From: Sphingomonas sp.
GTDB lineage: Bacteria; Pseudomonadota; Alphaproteobacteria; Sphingomonadales; Sphingomonadaceae
Reading direction: 5' to 3'
Assembly (NCBI GenBank): GCA_025936675.1
Contig: JAICSX010000002.1
Span: 55,198 to 119,197, forward strand
Length of the DNA stretch: 64,000 nt
Part shown: positions 17,751 to 27,522 of the stretch, one piece after another
Position numbering within the stretch: position 1 is the stretch's first letter
Layout of the letters: every line of letters begins with the position of its first letter
Notes under the pieces: generated by a model
Seen by the model: only the letters and a program-made list of their open reading frames with translations
What the model was told of the DNA's origin: nothing
The model's database searches: none
Made by a program: the position numbers and the translations under genes

Positions 17751-18695
17751 ATGGCTGAGATCACGGCCGCGAGCGTCAAGGAACTGCGCGAGCGCACTGG
17801 CGCCGGCATGATGGATTGCAAGAAGGCGCTTGCCGAGAACAACGGTGAAATGGAATCGTCGATCGATTGGCTTCGCGCCAAGGGCCTCGCCGCCGCCGCG
17901 AAGAAGGCAGGGCGCACTGCCGCTGAAGGACTCGTTGGCGTCGCGGTTGAGGGCAATCGCGGCGCTGTCGTCGAGGTGAACTCGGAGACTGACTTCGTCG
18001 CCAAGAACGAGATCTTCCAGCAATTCGTTCGCAACGTTGCGCAGCTCGCGCTTCAGCAGGGCACCGATCTCGAAGCACTCGGCGCCGCCCAATATCCCGA
18101 GGGCGGTACGGTCCAGGAGAAGCTGACCGATAACATCGCCAAGATCGGCGAGAACCAGTCGCTTCGCCGCGCCGCGATCGTCGAGGTGAGCGAGGGCACG
18201 GTCGTGTCCTACGTGCACAACCAGGTTGCGCCCGGTCTCGGCAAGATTGGCGTGCTCGTCGGACTTGAAAGCGCTGCACCGGTCGAGACGCTCACTGCGC
18301 TCGGCAAGCAGATCGCGATGCACGTCGCGGCTGCACACCCGCTCGCCCTTTCGGCCGAAGAGCTGCCCGCAGACCTCATCGAGCGCGAGCGAGGAATCGC
18401 GATGGAGAAGGCCAAGGAGAGCGGCAAGCCGCAGAACATCGTCGAGAAGATGGTCGAGGGCGGCCTTGCCAAATTTCGCAAGGAAAACTCACTTTTGAGC
18501 CAGCTGTTCGTGATGGACAACAAAACCCCGGTCGCGGATGTCGTCGCCGGCGCCGCCAAGGATGTGGGCACGGGCATCGAGCTGATCGGCTTCGTCCGTT
18601 TCCAGCTCGGCGAGGGCATCGAGAAGAAGGTCGACGACTTCGCCGCCGAAGTCGCGGCAGCCGCCGGCACCAACAAGGCCGAGCCGGTCGCCTAA
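17751..18695 (+). CDS. tsf: Translation elongation factor Ts
   Basis: The guanine nucleotide exchange factor for EF-Tu. The N-terminal UBA-like domain [24 protein letters not shown] and the core motif [13 protein letters not shown] are diagnostic. 314 residues, normal for alphaproteobacteria. AGAGGAAAC precedes the ATG. It is followed by a two-hairpin structure before pyrH, so part of the transcription may end there. Confidence 0.97.
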   Translation: MAEITAASVKELRERTGAGMMDCKKALAENNGEMESSIDWLRAKGLAAAAKKAGRTAAEGLVGVAVEGNRGAVVEVNSETDFVAKNEIFQQFVRNVAQLALQQGTDLEALGAAQYPEGGTVQEKLTDNIAKIGENQSLRRAAIVEVSEGTVVSYVHNQVAPGLGKIGVLVGLESAAPVETLTALGKQIAMHVAAAHPLALSAEELPADLIERERGIAMEKAKESGKPQNIVEKMVEGGLAKFRKENSLLSQLFVMDNKTPVADVVAGAAKDVGTGIELIGFVRFQLGEGIEKKVDDFAAEVAAAAGTNKAEPVA

Positions 18696-18702
18696 ACGTC
18701 AG

Positions 18703-18766
18703 CAACTGCTGCTTGGCAGTTGGCAACGGGGCGGCTGCGCCATAAAGGCGTGGCCGCCCTTGTTAC
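18703..18766 (+). terminator. Two consecutive hairpins between tsf and pyrH, terminator or attenuator
   Basis: The first hairpin pairs CAACTGC (18703-18709) with GCAGTTG (18716-18722). The second pairs 13 bases (18729-18741, starting GGGCGGC) with 18747-18759 (ending GCCGCCC) around the loop ATAAA, with two G-U pairs and no mismatch. It is followed by TTGTTA, a weak U-tract. The form suggests an intrinsic terminator that is leaky because of the poor U-run, or an mRNA processing or stability site that lowers pyrH-frr expression relative to rpsB-tsf. Confidence 0.6.
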
Positions 18767-18788
18767 ATTCTGAGGACAGCGAGCCCGA

Positions 18789-19511
18789 ATGACCCGCCCT
18801 CGTTTCAACCGAATCCTGCTGAAGCTCTCGGGCGAAGCGTTGATGGGGCAGGGGCAGTTCGGGATTGATCCCGAAGCCGTCGCCGGTCTCGCCGGCGAGA
18901 TTGAAGCTGCCAAGGGCAAGGGACACGAGCTCTGCCTGGTCGTCGGGGGCGGAAACATATTCCGTGGGATGGCTGCGGCAGCCAAGGGGTTCGACCGTGC
19001 GACCGCAGACTACATGGGCATGCTCGCGACCGTGATGAACGCGCTGGCGTTGCAGAACGCGCTGGAGAAGCTCGGCGTGGATACGCGCGTGCTCTCGGCG
19101 ATCCCGATGGCGAGCGTGTCAGAACCTTATATCCGTCGCCGGGCCCTACGGCACTTAGAGAAGGGACGGATCGTCCTTTTTGCCGCGGGGACGGGGAACC
19201 CGTTCTTCACCACCGACACCGCTGCAGCACTTCGGGCGGCGGAAATGGGCTGCGACGCCTTGTTCAAGGGAACGAGTGTGGACGGGATCTATACTGCGGA
19301 CCCCAAGAAGGTCACGACCGCTACCCGTTACGATACAGTGACTTTCGGCAAGGTCCTGACAGATGATCTCAAGGTCATGGACGCTGCCGCAGTCGCACTT
19401 TGCAGGGACAACAATATTCCGATCGTCGTGTTCAACATCCGCCAGCCCGGCAATTTGGCCCAGGTGATCGAAGGCGGAGGGACTGCGACGATCGTCCAAA
19501 ACGGAGAGTAA
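18789..19511 (+). CDS. pyrH: UMP kinase
   Basis: Phosphorylates UMP to UDP in pyrimidine nucleotide synthesis. It belongs to the amino acid kinase fold: [13 protein letters not shown] at the N-terminus, the glycine loop [13 protein letters not shown], and [17 protein letters not shown]. 240 residues, the usual length for bacterial hexameric PyrH. A GAGGA-type ribosome binding site precedes the ATG. frr follows after one base. Confidence 0.97.
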   Translation: MTRPRFNRILLKLSGEALMGQGQFGIDPEAVAGLAGEIEAAKGKGHELCLVVGGGNIFRGMAAAAKGFDRATADYMGMLATVMNALALQNALEKLGVDTRVLSAIPMASVSEPYIRRRALRHLEKGRIVLFAAGTGNPFFTTDTAAALRAAEMGCDALFKGTSVDGIYTADPKKVTTATRYDTVTFGKVLTDDLKVMDAAAVALCRDNNIPIVVFNIRQPGNLAQVIEGGGTATIVQNGE

Positions 19512-19512
19512 G

Positions 19513-20073
19513 ATGACGACCACTATCAGCACCGACGACCTCAAGCGCCGCATGCATGGCGCGGTCGAAGCGTTGAGGCACGACCTCGGAGGCCTTCGCA
19601 CCGGTCGAGCTTCGGTCGCGCTCGTTGAGCCGGTACATGTCGAGGTTTACGGCTCAAACATGCCGCTGAACCAGGTTGCGACCGTTTCGACGCCGGAGCC
19701 GCGGATGCTGTCCGTGCAGGTGTGGGACCGGTCCAACGTCCAGTCTGTCGAAAAGGCGATCCGCAACGCAGGCCTCGGCATCAATCCGATCGTCGACGGG
19801 CAGATCATCCGCTTGCCGATCCCCGAGCTTACCGAGGAGCGCCGCAAGGAGCTCGCGAAGCTCGTCGGGCAATATGCCGAGAAGGCCCGGATCGCGGTCC
19901 GGAACGTCCGTCGCGACGGGATGGACCATCTGAAAACTGACGAGCGCAAGCACGACATCAGCGAGGACGAACGCAAGCGTCTCGAACATGAGGTTCAGAA
20001 GCTGACTGACGACACGATCAAGGAGATCGATGAGGCCGCGGCGGCCAAGGAAAAGGAAATCCTCGGCAAGTGA
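19513..20073 (+). CDS. frr: Ribosome recycling factor
   Basis: Splits post-termination ribosomes together with EF-G. The 186 residues show the long helical domain with [21 protein letters not shown] near the N-terminus and [13 protein letters not shown] in the middle. The C-terminal helix is rich in Glu and Lys. The stop overlaps the uppS GTG start (GTGA). Confidence 0.97.
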   Translation: MTTTISTDDLKRRMHGAVEALRHDLGGLRTGRASVALVEPVHVEVYGSNMPLNQVATVSTPEPRMLSVQVWDRSNVQSVEKAIRNAGLGINPIVDGQIIRLPIPELTEERRKELAKLVGQYAEKARIAVRNVRRDGMDHLKTDERKHDISEDERKRLEHEVQKLTDDTIKEIDEAAAAKEKEILGK

Positions 20074-20831
20074 CCTCCTCACCGGCGCCAAAGGAGCAGG
20101 CCGCCGGGCACGGTAGCGGGGGCCGGATTCCGCGCCACGTCGCGATCATCATGGACGGCAACGGCCGCTGGGCGAAGCAGCGCGGCCTGCCGCGCGCCGC
20201 AGGTCACCGCGCCGGAGCAGAGGCGGTTAGGCGTGCGCTGCAGGCCGCCGCGGACAATGGCGTGGAGGTGCTGACTATCTATGCTTTCTCATCCGAGAAT
20301 TGGCGGCGAAGCGAGGAGGAGATCTCCGACCTCACTGCCCTTATGCGCTTCTATCTCGAGCGGGAACTAAGGACGCTCGAGAAAGAGCGCGTGAAGCTGA
20401 AGCTGATCGGTGACTATTCGGCGTTCGGACCCGAGCTCGTGGAACGCCTCGAGCGCGCCGTTGAACGGACCGCAGATAACACTCGCCTGACGCTGGTGAT
20501 CGCGCTCAACTACGGCTCCCGCGCCGAGATCGCGGCCGCCTCGCGCAAGCTTGCCGTGAAAGTCGCTGCAGGAAAGCTGCGGGCAGGCGAGATCGACGAA
20601 GCGGCTGTCGCCGCCGAGCTCCAGACTGCCGCGCTGCCGGAGCTTGATCTCCTGATCCGCACATCGGGTGAGGAACGGCTTTCGAACTTTCTCCTGTGGC
20701 AGGCGGCCTATGCCGAGCTGCTGTTCCTCGAGGTCCTCTGGCCTGACTTCGACGAGCAGACCTTCTCTCAAGCACTGGACACTTTTGCGACGCGCGACCG
20801 CCGCTTTGGCGGTCGAGGGACGATCGCTTGA
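20070..20831 (+). CDS. uppS: Isoprenyl transferase (undecaprenyl diphosphate synthase)
   Basis: Elongates farnesyl diphosphate with isopentenyl diphosphate to make the C55 lipid carrier for cell wall synthesis. The catalytic motif [21 protein letters not shown], with its key Asp and Asn, and the C-terminal [24 protein letters not shown] are present. 253 residues. Starts at GTG overlapping the frr stop. It works upstream of the cdsA and dxr neighbours only in the broad sense of lipid and isoprenoid supply. Confidence 0.96.
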   Translation: MTSSPAPKEQAAGHGSGGRIPRHVAIIMDGNGRWAKQRGLPRAAGHRAGAEAVRRALQAAADNGVEVLTIYAFSSENWRRSEEEISDLTALMRFYLERELRTLEKERVKLKLIGDYSAFGPELVERLERAVERTADNTRLTLVIALNYGSRAEIAAASRKLAVKVAAGKLRAGEIDEAAVAAELQTAALPELDLLIRTSGEERLSNFLLWQAAYAELLFLEVLWPDFDEQTFSQALDTFATRDRRFGGRGTIA

Positions 20832-21454
20832 ACGAACTTTCCGTCCGCACCCTTACGGGCGTTGTCCTCATCGCTGTTGCGCTGCTTGCGGCTGTGCAGG
20901 GGGGAAACGTCTTCGCACTGCTCGTTGCAGGCGTCGCGACGCTCATGTTCTATGAGTGGACTCGTATCGTCCGTGACTGGGGAGCGGCCTGGTACATCAG
21001 CGGCTTCATCTACGCTCTGTTTCCAGCGCTCGCGCTTCTGTGGATTCGCGAGAGATCCGGGCTGAACCTGCTCGTCTGGACCTTCATCGTCACCTGGTCG
21101 ACCGATATCGGCGCCTATTTTGCGGGGCGTTCGTTCGGCAAGCGCAAGCTCGCGCCGTCTATCAGCCCAAAGAAGACAGTAGAGGGACTGTTCGGCGGAA
21201 TCGCCGCCGCGACATTGCTCGGGGGAGCATGGGTTCTTGCATTCGGGCTGAGCATGATCTTGCTAGTCTGCGCGCCGTTCTTTGCCATTGCGGCTCAAGG
21301 CGGTGATCTCTTCGAGAGCTGGATGAAGCGACGAGCGGGAATAAAGGACTCGGGAGCCTGGCTGCCCGGCCATGGGGGCGCGCTCGATCGCCTGGACGGA
21401 CTCGTTCCCGTGGCTGTGCTGACCGCCGCGGTGCAGCTATTGGGCGTCGCGTGA
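20828..21454 (+). CDS. cdsA: Phosphatidate cytidylyltransferase
   Basis: Makes CDP-diacylglycerol, the precursor used by the pssA product elsewhere in this window. The 208-residue membrane protein is short for the family, with fewer N-terminal helices. The signature is intact: SPKKTVEGLFGG, then KRRAGIKDSGAWLPGHGGALDRLD. The start is a TTG overlapping the uppS stop (TTGA). The next gene also overlaps, so the run frr-uppS-cdsA-dxr is translationally coupled. Confidence 0.94.
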   Translation: MNELSVRTLTGVVLIAVALLAAVQGGNVFALLVAGVATLMFYEWTRIVRDWGAAWYISGFIYALFPALALLWIRERSGLNLLVWTFIVTWSTDIGAYFAGRSFGKRKLAPSISPKKTVEGLFGGIAAATLLGGAWVLAFGLSMILLVCAPFFAIAAQGGDLFESWMKRRAGIKDSGAWLPGHGGALDRLDGLVPVAVLTAAVQLLGVA

Positions 21455-22611
21455 CTCGAAAAGTCGCTATTCTTGGAGCGACGGGGTCGATCGGTAGGTC
21501 GACCGTAGACCTTATCGAGCGAAACCGCGACCGATTCGATGTGACCGCAGTCACCGCTGCCACAAACGTCGAAGCACTTGCCGACGTGGTTCGGCGAACC
21601 GGCGCACGGTTGGCCGTCGTGACGGACGAGAGCCGATACACGGACCTCGCCGAGCTGCTGGTCGGAAGCGGTTGCCGCGCAGCCGCTGGCGAGACCGCAC
21701 TGATAGAAGCGGCCGCCGGGGAAGCGGACCTGGTGATTGCCGCGATAGTCGGATGTGCTGGATTGCGGTCGGTCATGGCCGCAGTCGGGGCAGGGAAGCT
21801 TGTCGCGCTCGCGAACAAGGAAGCGCTCGTAACTGCCGGGAAGCTGATGACCGATGCCGCGAAAGCCAGCGGCGCGATTCTGTTGCCGGTGGACAGCGAG
21901 CATAATGCAATATTTCAATGTCTTGCTGGCGCGAGCGCGGATGATGTTTCAAGAATCATCCTGACGGCGAGCGGTGGTCCATTCCGGACAGCTTCGGCCG
22001 AGGCCATGGCTTCCGTGACGCCCGAACAGGCAGTCGCTCACCCCAATTGGTCGATGGGCGCGAAGATCTCAGTCGATTCAGCGACGCTCATGAACAAGGG
22101 TCTCGAGCTGATCGAAGCCCATTATCTATTCGGCCTGCCATCGGAGCGCATTGACGTGCTGGTTCATCCGCAGTCGGTGATCCATTCGCTTGTCGAGTTC
22201 GTCGATGGCTCGATGCTCGCGCAGCTCGGTAGCCCTGACATGCGGATCCCGATCTCCTACGCTCTTGCGTGGCCCGAACGGATCGAGACTCCTGCTCAAC
22301 GCCTGGATCTTACCGCGACTTCGCGGCTGGACTTCGAGCAAGCGGACCTTGCGCGCTTCCCGGCACTGCGTCTTGCCCGCGCCGCGCTTGAGGCTGGCGG
22401 AGCAGTGCCAGTCGTCCTGAATGCGGCGAACGAGATTGCGGTCGCCGCCTTCCTTGACGGCGGTCTTGCCTTTCCGGAGATTGCGCAACTGGTCGAAGAA
22501 GCGCTCACCAGCACCAGATTCGACGCGCCGCGTTCAATTGGCGATGTTTTGGAGATCGACCGCGTGACGCGAGAGCGTACCTGCTCCATGCTGAAGACGA
22601 GCTGTTCCTGA
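21451..22611 (+). CDS. dxr: 1-deoxy-D-xylulose 5-phosphate reductoisomerase
   Basis: Second step of the MEP isoprenoid pathway; ispDF, which supplies two later steps, is found at 51.9 kb. The NADPH loop LGATGSIGRSTVDLI, ALANKEALVTAG, the metal and substrate motif PVDSEHNAIFQ, and TASGGPFR and HPNWSMGAKISVDSATLMNKGLE are all present. 386 residues. GTG start overlapping the cdsA stop. Confidence 0.97.
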   Translation: MTRKVAILGATGSIGRSTVDLIERNRDRFDVTAVTAATNVEALADVVRRTGARLAVVTDESRYTDLAELLVGSGCRAAAGETALIEAAAGEADLVIAAIVGCAGLRSVMAAVGAGKLVALANKEALVTAGKLMTDAAKASGAILLPVDSEHNAIFQCLAGASADDVSRIILTASGGPFRTASAEAMASVTPEQAVAHPNWSMGAKISVDSATLMNKGLELIEAHYLFGLPSERIDVLVHPQSVIHSLVEFVDGSMLAQLGSPDMRIPISYALAWPERIETPAQRLDLTATSRLDFEQADLARFPALRLARAALEAGGAVPVVLNAANEIAVAAFLDGGLAFPEIAQLVEEALTSTRFDAPRSIGDVLEIDRVTRERTCSMLKTSCS

Positions 22612-22612
22612 G

Positions 22613-23725
22613 ATGATTCCCGAAGCGCCTCTCTGGCTGATCCTGCTGGCCTTCATCGGCATCATCGCGGTGCTCGTCTTCTTTCACGAGCTGGGCCACT
22701 ATCTCGTTGCGCGGATGTTCGGGATTCCGGCTGAGACATTCTCGATCGGCTTCGGGCGGGAGATCTTCGGCTGGACGGACAAGCAGGGAACACGCTGGAA
22801 GGTCGCGTGGCTGCCACTTGGCGGATACGTGAAGTTCGTCGGGGACATGACGCCGGCCAGCACGCCCGTGGACATCGAGAGCATCCCCGAACATCTGCGC
22901 GAACATGCCTTTCAGTTGCGGCCAGTATGGCAACGGTTCCTAGTTGTGCTAGCTGGCCCGCTCGCCAACTTCATCCTGGCAATCCTCATCTTCACTGCCG
23001 TTTTCTCATTTATTTCGGCCCCCGAGACGAACAGGATCGGCAAGGTGGAGCCGAAAAGCGCCGCCGCAGCGGCTGGATTTCAGCCAGGCGACCGCATCCT
23101 CTCTGTCGCAGGCAACCCAACGACCTCTTTCGAAGACGTGCGGAGGATCGTCGAGCGCATTCCTGATAGAACGGTGCCGATCGAGTTGCAGCGCGGGCAG
23201 GCGATCGAGCGCATGTCCGTGAAGATTGGAGCCGACGAGCTCAGTGATGAGCGCGGTGGCAAAATCAAGATCGGCTTGCTTGGGGTTTCCGCGGCTCCCG
23301 TCTCGATCCTCAAGGCGGTTCCGCTGGCCACAGAGCAAACCGCGCGGATTACGGGCTGGGTCGTCCAGGGAGTGGTGAAGCTGATTGTCGGAGAAGGCTC
23401 GCGAAAGGACGTCGGCGGGCCCATCCGCATTGCTCAATTCGCCGGACAGGCTGCGTCGCTGGGCGCACTGCCATTCGTCCAACTGCTTGCGCTGCTCTCA
23501 ATTAATCTCGGATTCATCAACCTGTTGCCAGTCCCGCTGATGGATGGAGGGCATCTGTTCTTCTATGGAGTGGAGGCAATCCGGCGTCGCCCGCTCAGCG
23601 AGCGCGCGCTGGAATGGGCATTCCGTGGAGGGCTGGCCGTCATCCTTGCGTTGGTGGTGTTCACGACGATCAATGATTTGGGCTCAATAGGCCTGTGGGA
23701 TCGGCTTCAGCGCTTGATTGGCTAA
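22613..23725 (+). CDS. rseP: RIP metalloprotease RseP (site-2 protease)
   Basis: Inner-membrane zinc protease that cleaves substrates within the membrane, typically anti-sigma factors and leftover signal peptides. The zinc motif HELGH is at residues 25-29 in the first membrane segment, and the third ligand lies in PVPLMDGGHLFF near the C-terminus. One PDZ domain is visible in between (GKVEPKSAAAAAGFQPGDRILSV). 370 residues, shorter than the two-PDZ E. coli enzyme but usual in alphaproteobacteria. It lies directly before bamA. Confidence 0.96.
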   Translation: MIPEAPLWLILLAFIGIIAVLVFFHELGHYLVARMFGIPAETFSIGFGREIFGWTDKQGTRWKVAWLPLGGYVKFVGDMTPASTPVDIESIPEHLREHAFQLRPVWQRFLVVLAGPLANFILAILIFTAVFSFISAPETNRIGKVEPKSAAAAAGFQPGDRILSVAGNPTTSFEDVRRIVERIPDRTVPIELQRGQAIERMSVKIGADELSDERGGKIKIGLLGVSAAPVSILKAVPLATEQTARITGWVVQGVVKLIVGEGSRKDVGGPIRIAQFAGQAASLGALPFVQLLALLSINLGFINLLPVPLMDGGHLFFYGVEAIRRRPLSERALEWAFRGGLAVILALVVFTTINDLGSIGLWDRLQRLIG

Positions 23726-23805
23726 GAGGGTTGGGGCAGGGCTGCACAACCGGGGCTTTGCGGCGAAGCGCGCCGCTCACCCAATTGCACACAAGGCGGG
23801 GATGC

Positions 23806-26463
23806 GTGGTTTCAAGGACGAATCGTTTTAGCCGGCGTGCCGGCGCGCTGCTGATGGTCGGGACGATCCTCGGCGGCTCCTCGGTCCCGCTCTGGGCGCA
23901 GACTGCACCGGCATCGAATCAGCCGGCTGCAGCTCAGGCGCCAACGACCACAGACCAGCCTGCTAACCCGACTCCGGCGCAGACTCCCGCGCCCGTCGAG
24001 CGCGTCATCCAGTCGATCGCCGTCAAGGGCAACCAGCGGCTCGAGCCGGAAACGATCCGTGCTTATGCCAATCTTTCACCCGGCCAGACCTACACCGCGG
24101 AGACGCTCGATCAGGCGCTGAAGGATCTCTACGCGACGCAGCTGTTCGCGGATGTGCAGATTGCCGGTGCCGAAACCGGCCATCTCGTCATCCAGGTTCG
24201 CGAAAACCCTGTGATCAACCGCATCATCCTTGAGGGCAACAAGCACATCAAGGACGACAAGATCACTCCCGAGATCAAGCTCGCTCCGAGGCAGATCTTC
24301 ACGCGGAGCGCGGTGCGTTCAGACGTCGACCGCATCCTCGAGCTTTATCGCCGGCAGGGCCGCTTCGCAGCGCGCGTCGAGCCTAAGATCGTCCAGCTCG
24401 ATCAGAACCGCGTCGACGTGGTGTTCGAGATCTACGAGGGCGATCTTGCCAAGGTCCGCGCCATTAACATCCTCGGCAACACGCATTTTTCCGACGCTCG
24501 CCTCCGCAAGGAGATGTACACCCGGCAGGCGGGCGGCTTCCTTGGCTTCCTCAAGTCGAACGACACTTACGATCCCGATCGTTTGGCGGCGGACCAGCAG
24601 AAGCTCCGGTCATTCTATCTCACCCAAGGCTATGCCGACTTCCGCGTCGTCTCGGCGCTCGCCGAGCTAACCCCCGACCGCCGCGATTTCGTGATCACCT
24701 ACGTCGTCGAGGAAGGGCCCCGCTACAAGTTTGGCACAGTGGAAGCTGACAGCGCACTTCGCGACTTCCCCAATGCGCAGGTCCTGAAGATCGCCAAGAT
24801 TCAGCCCGGCAGCTGGTTCAACGCGAAGGAGGTCGAGGACTCGATCACCACGCTCAACCAGGCCGCGGGCAATCTCGGTTACGCGTTCGCCGACATTAAT
24901 CCGGCCTACAATCGTGATGCCGACAAGCGGCTGATGAACATCACCATCAAGGTCACGCCGACGCCGCGTGTCTATGTCGAGCGGATCGACATTACCGGCA
25001 ACACGTCGACGCGCGACAAGGTGATCCGGCGTGAGTTCCGCTTGAACGAGGGCGATGCGTTCAACGCGCTCAAGGTGAAGCGCAGCCAGGACCGCATTCA
25101 AAGCCTGGGATTCTTCCAGGACAAGCTCGAGGTAAAGCAGACCGAGGGCTCATCGCCTGATCGCGTCGTTCTCGGCGTCAATGTCGAGGAGAAGCCGACT
25201 GGCCAGCTGTCGCTTTCCGGTGGTTATTCAAGCCTCGAAAAAGCGGTCATTCAGCTCGCCGTTTCGCAGAACAACTTCATGGGCAAGGGCCAAACCGTCG
25301 ACGCGTCGGTCAACTGGTCGGTCTACTCGAAGTCGATCGAGGCGGGCTTCACCGATCCCTATTTCCTCGACAAGTCGATCCTCCTCGGGGGCCGTCTGTT
25401 CCGCCGTGACTACCGCAGCTTCGATTTCATCGGCACGAACCGGAACACGACCTATTCGGAGCTCAGCACCGGCGGCACCGTCACGTTTGGCTTCCCGATG
25501 ACCGAATATTGGAGCTTCGGCGGCCGCTATACGCTCGAAGCCGACAGGGTGACGCTCGACAAGGCGACCTTCTATACCGATCCCGACGGCACCGGACCGC
25601 TCCCGCCCGTCTGCGATCCGCTGAAGGCCGGCACGTACCTTTGCGACGAAGTCGGCAACAGGCTGACGTCTCTGATCGGTTTCTCGACCATCTACGATGA
25701 CACCGACGGCATCCATCCGACGCGCGGCCAGCGCTTGAGCTTGTCGGAGGACTTCGCCGGCGCCGGCGGCGACGTGAAATACATCCGCTCCAGCATCAAT
25801 GCGACGAAGTATCACAGCCTTGGTCCATGGGTGCTCTCGCTTCATGGCGAAGGCGGCTACATCGCGCCCTTGAATTCGGCTCCCGGGCCGGGACGCGACG
25901 CGGTCCGGCTGACCGACCGCTTCTTCGATCCGGGACTTCGCGGGTTCGATATCCGAGGCATCGGCCCACGCGTGGTTCGAATTCCGTACAATACGGATGG
26001 CACGCTCCAGGCGCTCGACATCAACAAGGACGTGACCGATGCAATCGGCGGCCGCGCTTATTACATGGGTCGGCTCGAGCTCGAGTTCCCGGTCAGCTCC
26101 GGCCTGAAGAGCCTTGGCTTGAGGCCATCAGCTTATGTCGATGTGGGATCGCTTTGGAAGGTCACGCAACCGGCCCTTACCGACGTACTCAATATCTGTA
26201 CGCCGATCGATACGACCACGGGTCTTACAACCAAGGTCCAGACTCCAGGGCAGCCTGCGTGCGATTCAACGCTGTATTCGATCACGCCCGGTTTCAAGGA
26301 AGAGTTCCTGGGCAATTCTGCCAAGCCCCGCCTCTCGGTCGGCATTGGCGTCAACTGGGTTTCGCCTTTCGGCCCGCTGCGCCTCGATCTCGCCAAAGCA
26401 ATCCTGAAACAACGGGGCGACGACACCAAACTGTTCACATTCAACGTAGGGACGCAATTCTGA
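23806..26463 (+). CDS. bamA: Outer membrane protein assembly factor BamA
   Basis: Central component of the BAM complex that folds beta-barrel proteins into the outer membrane. It has a signal peptide ending near VPLWAQ, a Pro/Thr-rich linker, about five POTRA repeats, and a C-terminal 16-strand barrel ending with FNVGTQF (terminal Phe). The frame is open upstream into rseP, but the GTG at 23806 is preferred: it has AAGGCGGGG just upstream and gives a proper signal peptide. 885 residues. The TGA is joined to the skp start as TGATG. Confidence 0.95.
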   Translation: MVSRTNRFSRRAGALLMVGTILGGSSVPLWAQTAPASNQPAAAQAPTTTDQPANPTPAQTPAPVERVIQSIAVKGNQRLEPETIRAYANLSPGQTYTAETLDQALKDLYATQLFADVQIAGAETGHLVIQVRENPVINRIILEGNKHIKDDKITPEIKLAPRQIFTRSAVRSDVDRILELYRRQGRFAARVEPKIVQLDQNRVDVVFEIYEGDLAKVRAINILGNTHFSDARLRKEMYTRQAGGFLGFLKSNDTYDPDRLAADQQKLRSFYLTQGYADFRVVSALAELTPDRRDFVITYVVEEGPRYKFGTVEADSALRDFPNAQVLKIAKIQPGSWFNAKEVEDSITTLNQAAGNLGYAFADINPAYNRDADKRLMNITIKVTPTPRVYVERIDITGNTSTRDKVIRREFRLNEGDAFNALKVKRSQDRIQSLGFFQDKLEVKQTEGSSPDRVVLGVNVEEKPTGQLSLSGGYSSLEKAVIQLAVSQNNFMGKGQTVDASVNWSVYSKSIEAGFTDPYFLDKSILLGGRLFRRDYRSFDFIGTNRNTTYSELSTGGTVTFGFPMTEYWSFGGRYTLEADRVTLDKATFYTDPDGTGPLPPVCDPLKAGTYLCDEVGNRLTSLIGFSTIYDDTDGIHPTRGQRLSLSEDFAGAGGDVKYIRSSINATKYHSLGPWVLSLHGEGGYIAPLNSAPGPGRDAVRLTDRFFDPGLRGFDIRGIGPRVVRIPYNTDGTLQALDINKDVTDAIGGRAYYMGRLELEFPVSSGLKSLGLRPSAYVDVGSLWKVTQPALTDVLNICTPIDTTTGLTTKVQTPGQPACDSTLYSITPGFKEEFLGNSAKPRLSVGIGVNWVSPFGPLRLDLAKAILKQRGDDTKLFTFNVGTQF

Positions 26464-27041
26464 TGAAAACTCTGCTCATTTCCGCATCGTTCGTGGCTGC
26501 TGTTCTCGTGCCTGCCGCTGCGCAGGCTCAAGCCTTGCCGCCGGCGATCGTCGCCGTTGTCGACCTCGACAAGGTCACGGCGAACTGCACGGCGTGCAAG
26601 TCGGCGAATACTGCACTTCAGAGCCAGCTTACGGCCGAGCAAAATCGCGAGAAGACGCTCAGCGGTCCGCTGGAAACCGAGCGCGCTTCCATCCAGGCGG
26701 CGGTGGACGCTCTCAAGGGCAAGGACCCCGACGCGGCGCTTCAGGCCCGCATCAAGGCGTTCCAGACCAAGGCGCAGCAGGCACAGGAAGATGTTGAGCG
26801 CGGCCGCGCGCAGCTGCAGGCCAATCAGGCGTACATCCGCAAGCAAATCGCCGACAAGCTCGGGCCGATCTACCAGCAGGTGATGACGCGTCGGGGTGCG
26901 AACATCCTGGTGGAGCAGGGGGCGACGCTCGCCTCGGGCGCTGCGCTCGATGTGAGCAACGACGTCCTCGCAGCACTGAACACCGCGTTGCCCACCGTTT
27001 CCACGACCGCTCCAGCGGCGACGACCACCCAGGGCCGCTAA
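26463..27041 (+). CDS. skp: OmpH/Skp family periplasmic chaperone
   Basis: Periplasmic chaperone that holds unfolded outer membrane proteins on their way to BAM. Signal peptide [24 protein letters not shown], then the Skp core [16 protein letters not shown] with two long helices (about residues 45-135) rich in Gln, Ala and Lys. The C-terminus is Ala/Thr-rich. 192 residues. Start coupled to the bamA stop. The CTAC pair of cysteines in the core is not usual for Skp, and its meaning is unknown. Confidence 0.88.
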   Translation: MKTLLISASFVAAVLVPAAAQAQALPPAIVAVVDLDKVTANCTACKSANTALQSQLTAEQNREKTLSGPLETERASIQAAVDALKGKDPDAALQARIKAFQTKAQQAQEDVERGRAQLQANQAYIRKQIADKLGPIYQQVMTRRGANILVEQGATLASGAALDVSNDVLAALNTALPTVSTTAPAATTTQGR

Positions 27042-27048
27042 CAACCCA

Positions 27049-27522
27049 ATGAATGATCAGCCGGCGAGCGCCGTCATCGGCCCCTTGGATATCAAGCGGG
27101 TGATGGCGGCGCTGCCGCATCGCTATCCGATGCTGCTGGTTGACCGGGTCGAAAGCCTCGACCCGGACAAGGGCATCGTCGCGATCAAGGCGGTCTCGAT
27201 CAACGAGGAGTTCTTTCAGGGGCATTTCCCTGGAAGGCCGATCATGCCGGGCGTCCTGCAGGTCGAGGCCCTTGCCCAGGCTGCCGGTGTGCTGGCCGTG
27301 GAAAGCCTCGGCCTCGCCGGCTCGGGCAAGCTCGTTTATTTCATGTCGATTGACGGCGTGAAGTTCCGCAAGCCCGTCGAGCCGGGGGTGTTGCTCCGGC
27401 TCGAGGTTGAATTCCTCCAGAAGCGCTCGCGCGTCTGCAAGTTCGCGGGCCGGGCAATGCTCGACGGTGAAATCGCAACAGAGTGCGAATTCACGGCGAT
27501 GATCGCTGATCCGCCAGCCTGA
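27049..27522 (+). CDS. fabZ: 3-hydroxyacyl-ACP dehydratase FabZ
   Basis: Dehydrates 3-hydroxyacyl-ACP in fatty acid elongation. Hot-dog fold motifs are present: [13 protein letters not shown] and [23 protein letters not shown], with catalytic His59 and Glu73. 157 residues. In most Gram-negatives fabZ in this cluster sits between lpxD and lpxA; here neither is present. It is convergent with the receptor gene on the minus strand, whose last 32 bases overlap it. Confidence 0.95.
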   Translation: MNDQPASAVIGPLDIKRVMAALPHRYPMLLVDRVESLDPDKGIVAIKAVSINEEFFQGHFPGRPIMPGVLQVEALAQAAGVLAVESLGLAGSGKLVYFMSIDGVKFRKPVEPGVLLRLEVEFLQKRSRVCKFAGRAMLDGEIATECEFTAMIADPPA

